From NCBI RefSeq assembly GCF_014204975.1, contig NZ_JACHMM010000001.1:4898001-4962000 (forward strand): a stretch of 64,000 bases of DNA. The letters run 5' to 3'. Source of the stretch: Jiangella mangrovi. GTDB taxonomy: Bacteria; Actinomycetota; Actinomycetes; Jiangellales; Jiangellaceae. Numbering within the stretch: the stretch's first letter is position 1; every line of letters begins with the position of its first letter. Position numbers and translations under genes: made by a program. Below the pieces are notes generated by a model. That model saw only the letters and a list, made by a program, of their open reading frames with translations, was not told the DNA's origin and searched no databases. Shown here piece after piece: positions 61,358 to 64,000 of the stretch.

Positions 61358-62652
61358 CCCGCACCCGCCGCACGGCCACCGCCGTCGCCCTGGCCGGGTT
61401 GCTCACCGCCGCCTGCGGCTCCGAGACCGACAGCGGGGACGACGGCGGCGGGGACGACCGCGAGATCACCGTCACGCTGTTCGGTGACGCCGAGGAGGTC
61501 GCCGGGTACACGTCGCTGGTCGAGGCGTTCGAGGAGTCCAGCGACGTCGGTGTCACGCTCTCCCCCGTCGCCACGCAGGACGACCTGATGGCGCGGCTGA
61601 CCACGGCGTTCGCGGGCGGCGAACCGCCGGACGTCTTCCTGCTCAACTTCCGCCGCTACGGCCAGTTCGCCGCGCAGGACGTCATCGAGCCGGTCCAGGG
61701 CTACCTCGACGACAGCGACGTGCTCGACGAGGACGACTTCAGCCCGCGGGCGCTCGACGCGTTCCGGTTCGACGGGGACGAGCTCACCTGCATGCCGCAG
61801 AACCTCTCGTCGCTGGTGGTCTACTACAACCGCGACCTGTTCGAGGCCGCCGGCCTGCAACCGCCGGCCCAGGGCTGGACCTGGGACGACTTCCTCGCGG
61901 CGGCGACGGCGCTCACCGGCGGCGGCACGTACGGGGCGGGAGTGGAGCCGTCGGTCATCCGGGTCGCGCCGTTCGCGTGGTCCAACGGCGGCGACGTCGT
62001 CGACGACCCGGACGAGCCCACCACCTTCACGCTGACGACCGACCCCGCCACGCGCCGAGCCGTCGACTGGTTCCTCGACCTGCAGCTCATGCACGGCGTC
62101 GTCCCGCCCGACGCCGAGGAGCAGAGCGAGTCCAGCGAGGCCCGGTTCCTGCGCGGCACCCTCGGCATGTACCTGAACAGCCGGGTCGCGGTGCCGACGC
62201 TGCGCGGCATCGAGGGGTTCGAGTGGGACGTCGCGCCGCTGCCCGTGGCGCCCGGCGGCGAGCCGGCGTCGATCCTGCACAGCGACGCCTACTGCATGAG
62301 CGCCGGCCTCGACGACCACGCCGCGGCCTGGGAGTTCATCGAGTTCGCCATGGGGGTGGAGGGTCAGACGATCCTCGCCGAGTCCGGCCGGACGGTGCCG
62401 TCGCGGCTCGACGTCGCGAACTCCGACGTGTTCCTCGCGCCGGCCGAGCCGCCGGCGTCGTCGCAGGTGTACCTCGACATTGAGCCGCACCTGCGGGCCA
62501 CGCCGCGCACTGCCACCTGGTCACGCATCGAGGGCGAGGCGAACGACCTGCTCGCCGAGGTCTTCTACGGCAGGGTCGACCGCGAGGAGGGCCTGCGGCG
62601 GCTCGAGGACGAGCTGCGCCCGTTGTTCCAGCAACCCGCCGGCGGGTCCTGA
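61354..62652 (+). CDS. Sugar ABC transporter solute-binding lipoprotein
   Basis: The 432-residue family-1 binding protein has a lipobox LLTAAC (Cys21), an acidic linker and the fold ITVTLFGDAEEVAGYTSLVE, FAGGEPPDVFLLNFRRYGQF, LSSLVVYYNRDLFEAAGL. It should capture a sugar or oligosaccharide outside the cell. No sugar can be named; no glycosidase is seen in the window. It is coupled to the upstream permease and lies two nt before the ATPase gene. Confidence 0.9.
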   Translation: MTRTRRTATAVALAGLLTAACGSETDSGDDGGGDDREITVTLFGDAEEVAGYTSLVEAFEESSDVGVTLSPVATQDDLMARLTTAFAGGEPPDVFLLNFRRYGQFAAQDVIEPVQGYLDDSDVLDEDDFSPRALDAFRFDGDELTCMPQNLSSLVVYYNRDLFEAAGLQPPAQGWTWDDFLAAATALTGGGTYGAGVEPSVIRVAPFAWSNGGDVVDDPDEPTTFTLTTDPATRRAVDWFLDLQLMHGVVPPDAEEQSESSEARFLRGTLGMYLNSRVAVPTLRGIEGFEWDVAPLPVAPGGEPASILHSDAYCMSAGLDDHAAAWEFIEFAMGVEGQTILAESGRTVPSRLDVANSDVFLAPAEPPASSQVYLDIEPHLRATPRTATWSRIEGEANDLLAEVFYGRVDREEGLRRLEDELRPLFQQPAGGS

Positions 62653-62654
62653 CG

Positions 62655-63701
62655 ATGACCGTCACGACAGCCGGCGGCGGCCTGCGGCTCACCGGGCTGG
62701 CCAAGGCGTACGGCCCGGTGCGCGCCGTCGACGGCGTCGATCTCGACGTCCCGGCGGGCGAGCTGGTCACCGTCGTCGGGCCGTCGGGCTCCGGGAAGTC
62801 GACGGTGCTGCGGCTCATCGCCGGGCTGGAGCGGCCGGACGCCGGCACCGTCGCCGTCGGCGGGCAGGACCTGCGCGACGTCCCGCCGCACCGCCGGTCG
62901 GTCGCCATGGTCTTCCAGGACTACGCGCTCTACCCGCACCTCACCGTGCGCGAGAACATCATGTTCGGCCCGCGGGTCCGCAAGGTGCCCAAGGACGAGG
63001 CGCGGCGCCAGGCGGCCGACGCGGCCCACCGCCTGGGTATCGCCGACCTGCTCGACCGCTACCCCGACCAGGTCTCCGGCGGGCAGCGGCAACGGGTCGC
63101 GCTCGCCCGCGCGCTGGTCCGCTCGCCCGCCGTCTACCTGCTGGACGAGCCGCTGGCCAGCCTCGACGCTCAGCTGCGGCTCACCACCCGGACCGACCTG
63201 CTGGCCCTGCACCGCCGGCTCGGCGCGACCACGCTGCACGTCACGCACGACCAGGCCGAGGCGATGACGCTGGGCGACCGCGTCGTCGTCATGGAGGGCG
63301 GGCGGGTCCGCCAGGCCGGCCCTCCGCAAGAGGTGTACGACGCCCCCGCGGACACCTTCGTCGCCCGCTTCCTCGGCAGCCCGCCGATGAACCTCGTCCC
63401 CGCCGGCGGCCTTCTCGGCGGCCTCCTCGGCGGCGCCATCAGCGGCAAGGACACCGACGGCGGCACCGTCGGCATCCGCCCCGAGGACCTCGCCCTCGAT
63501 CCCGCCGGTCCCCTCGAGGCGACTGTCGAGACCGTCGAGACCCTCGGCAGCGAGGCGGTGCTGCTGACCCGGGGGCCCGACGGCGTCCGGCTCACGGTCC
63601 GCACGCCGCCGCGGCTCGGCCTGCGCCCGGGCGACGCCGTCCGCCTGCGCCCCGACCCGGACCGGCTGCACCGCTTCGACGCCGCCGGGCGGCGCGTGTG
63701 A
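62655..63701 (+). CDS. Sugar ABC transporter ATPase (MsmK/UgpC type)
   Basis: The 348-residue ATPase has Walker A GPSGSGKST (42-50), Q-loop VFQDYALYP, signature VSGGQRQRVALARAL, Walker B VYLLDEPLASLD and H-loop HVTHDQAEAM, followed by a TOBE domain (GIRPEDLALDPAG). It powers the flanking permeases. A Gly-rich stretch near residue 255 is odd but should not affect function. It overlaps the last permease by four nt. Confidence 0.93.
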   Translation: MTVTTAGGGLRLTGLAKAYGPVRAVDGVDLDVPAGELVTVVGPSGSGKSTVLRLIAGLERPDAGTVAVGGQDLRDVPPHRRSVAMVFQDYALYPHLTVRENIMFGPRVRKVPKDEARRQAADAAHRLGIADLLDRYPDQVSGGQRQRVALARALVRSPAVYLLDEPLASLDAQLRLTTRTDLLALHRRLGATTLHVTHDQAEAMTLGDRVVVMEGGRVRQAGPPQEVYDAPADTFVARFLGSPPMNLVPAGGLLGGLLGGAISGKDTDGGTVGIRPEDLALDPAGPLEATVETVETLGSEAVLLTRGPDGVRLTVRTPPRLGLRPGDAVRLRPDPDRLHRFDAAGRRV

Positions 63702-64000
63702 CACGTGTCAACGGCGGGCGGTCGCTGTCGGGCTGGGCGTTCCTCGCGCCGTACGCCCTCGCCGTCGTCCTGCTGATCGCCGTCCCCGCCCTGCTCAACG
63801 TCGGCTACGCGTTCACCGACCACACCGGGCTGACCCGCGACCCGCAGTTCGTCGGCCTCGACAACGTGCGCCGGCTGACCGAGGACACCTTCCTCGCCGA
63901 CACCCTCGAGGCGTCGCTGTTCCACGTCTCCCTGTCGGTGCCGCTGCGGCTGCTCGCGGCGGTCGGGCTGGGGCTGCTGCTCGCGGCGCCACGGCCGGGC
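63698..64000 (+). CDS. Sugar ABC transporter permease (MalF type), cut by the window edge
   Basis: GTG 63698 overlaps the ATPase stop, and an open frame runs to the last base. The 101 visible residues include a first helix (WAFLAPYALAVVLLIAVPAL), YAFTDHTGLTRDPQFVGLDN and [20 protein letters not shown], typical of the N-terminal part of a MalF/UgpA-like permease. It completes the importer. The 3' part is outside the window. Confidence 0.88.
   Translation, partial: MTRVNGGRSLSGWAFLAPYALAVVLLIAVPALLNVGYAFTDHTGLTRDPQFVGLDNVRRLTEDTFLADTLEASLFHVSLSVPLRLLAAVGLGLLLAAPRPG

Noticed and set aside
1-64000. tRNA genes
   Set aside because: I looked for T-loop patterns such as GGTTCGAATCC on both strands; the few partial matches lie inside clear coding regions. 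A tRNAscan-SE run would settle it.

Overview
The window is one continuous stretch of high-GC, gene-dense DNA from an actinomycete. This rests on the G/C-biased third codon positions, many GTG starts, a class E sortase, an F420-pathway guanylyltransferase (CofC), a SepIVA homologue, an IclR regulator divergent from leuCD, and a HU-type protein with a long Lys/Ala-rich tail beside leuD. The order rnc-mutM-smc-ftsY, rpmF-DUF177-sepIVA-coaD-rsmD-(corA)-recG-DAK2-rpmB-thiL-(Lrp, DUF3515)-ddl-gpsA-plsC-cofC-HU-leuD-leuC-iclR follows the chromosomal order known from Mycobacterium and Streptomyces, so about 16-43 kb is core chromosome. The genus cannot be fixed from the sequence alone; a Jiangella-like or related lineage is only a guess. 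No rRNA, tRNA, CRISPR array, phage or intact insertion sequence was recognised.

Layout. 0-16 kb is accessory: a TrmB/LuxR-type regulator, a lipoprotein, an AlkB-like repair dioxygenase under a probable LexA box, an MFS exporter, three small enzymes (two RibD-C/DHFR-like, one VOC), a cyclase/TPP-enzyme pair, the ArgP-LysE amino-acid export pair, a secreted tandem glycerophosphodiesterase, and a NarL-type two-component system divergent from an MMPL transporter. 16-31 kb holds cell-cycle, secretion, ribosome and DNA-maintenance genes. 32-43 kb holds rpmB, thiL, cell-wall and phospholipid precursor genes (ddl, gpsA, plsC), cofC, HU and leucine biosynthesis. 43-53 kb is accessory: a Cmx-type drug exporter with a probable leader-peptide attenuator, a second two-component system, an SDR/CGNR/EamA cluster, a frameshifted DUF3800 gene and a sortase. 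53-55 kb is a two-gene clpP operon with its XRE activator. 55-60 kb has a haem-oxygenase-fold/CDGSH operon and small enzymes. 60.3-64 kb is a sugar-type ABC importer operon running off the right edge.

How parts work together. The second ClpP protein has lost two of the three triad residues, so the pair looks like one active and one inactive subunit. The linked XRE protein ends in Leu-Ala-Ala, a Clp-type degron, and a perfect TCTGCT-N3-AGCAGA palindrome lies in the clpP promoter; together these suggest a PopR/ClgR feedback loop. The Cmx exporter has a leaderless 23-codon leader and a stem covering its ribosome-binding site, which suggests induction by ribosome-targeting drugs.

The non-coding space is unusual for its many long perfect or near-perfect palindromes (20-24 bp arms), mostly between convergent genes. 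Two are clearly related copies of one 51-bp element. A 28-bp tandem repeat of eight copies runs into the recG stop codon. Several genes appear leaderless, with a TANNNT box 6-7 nt before the start codon.
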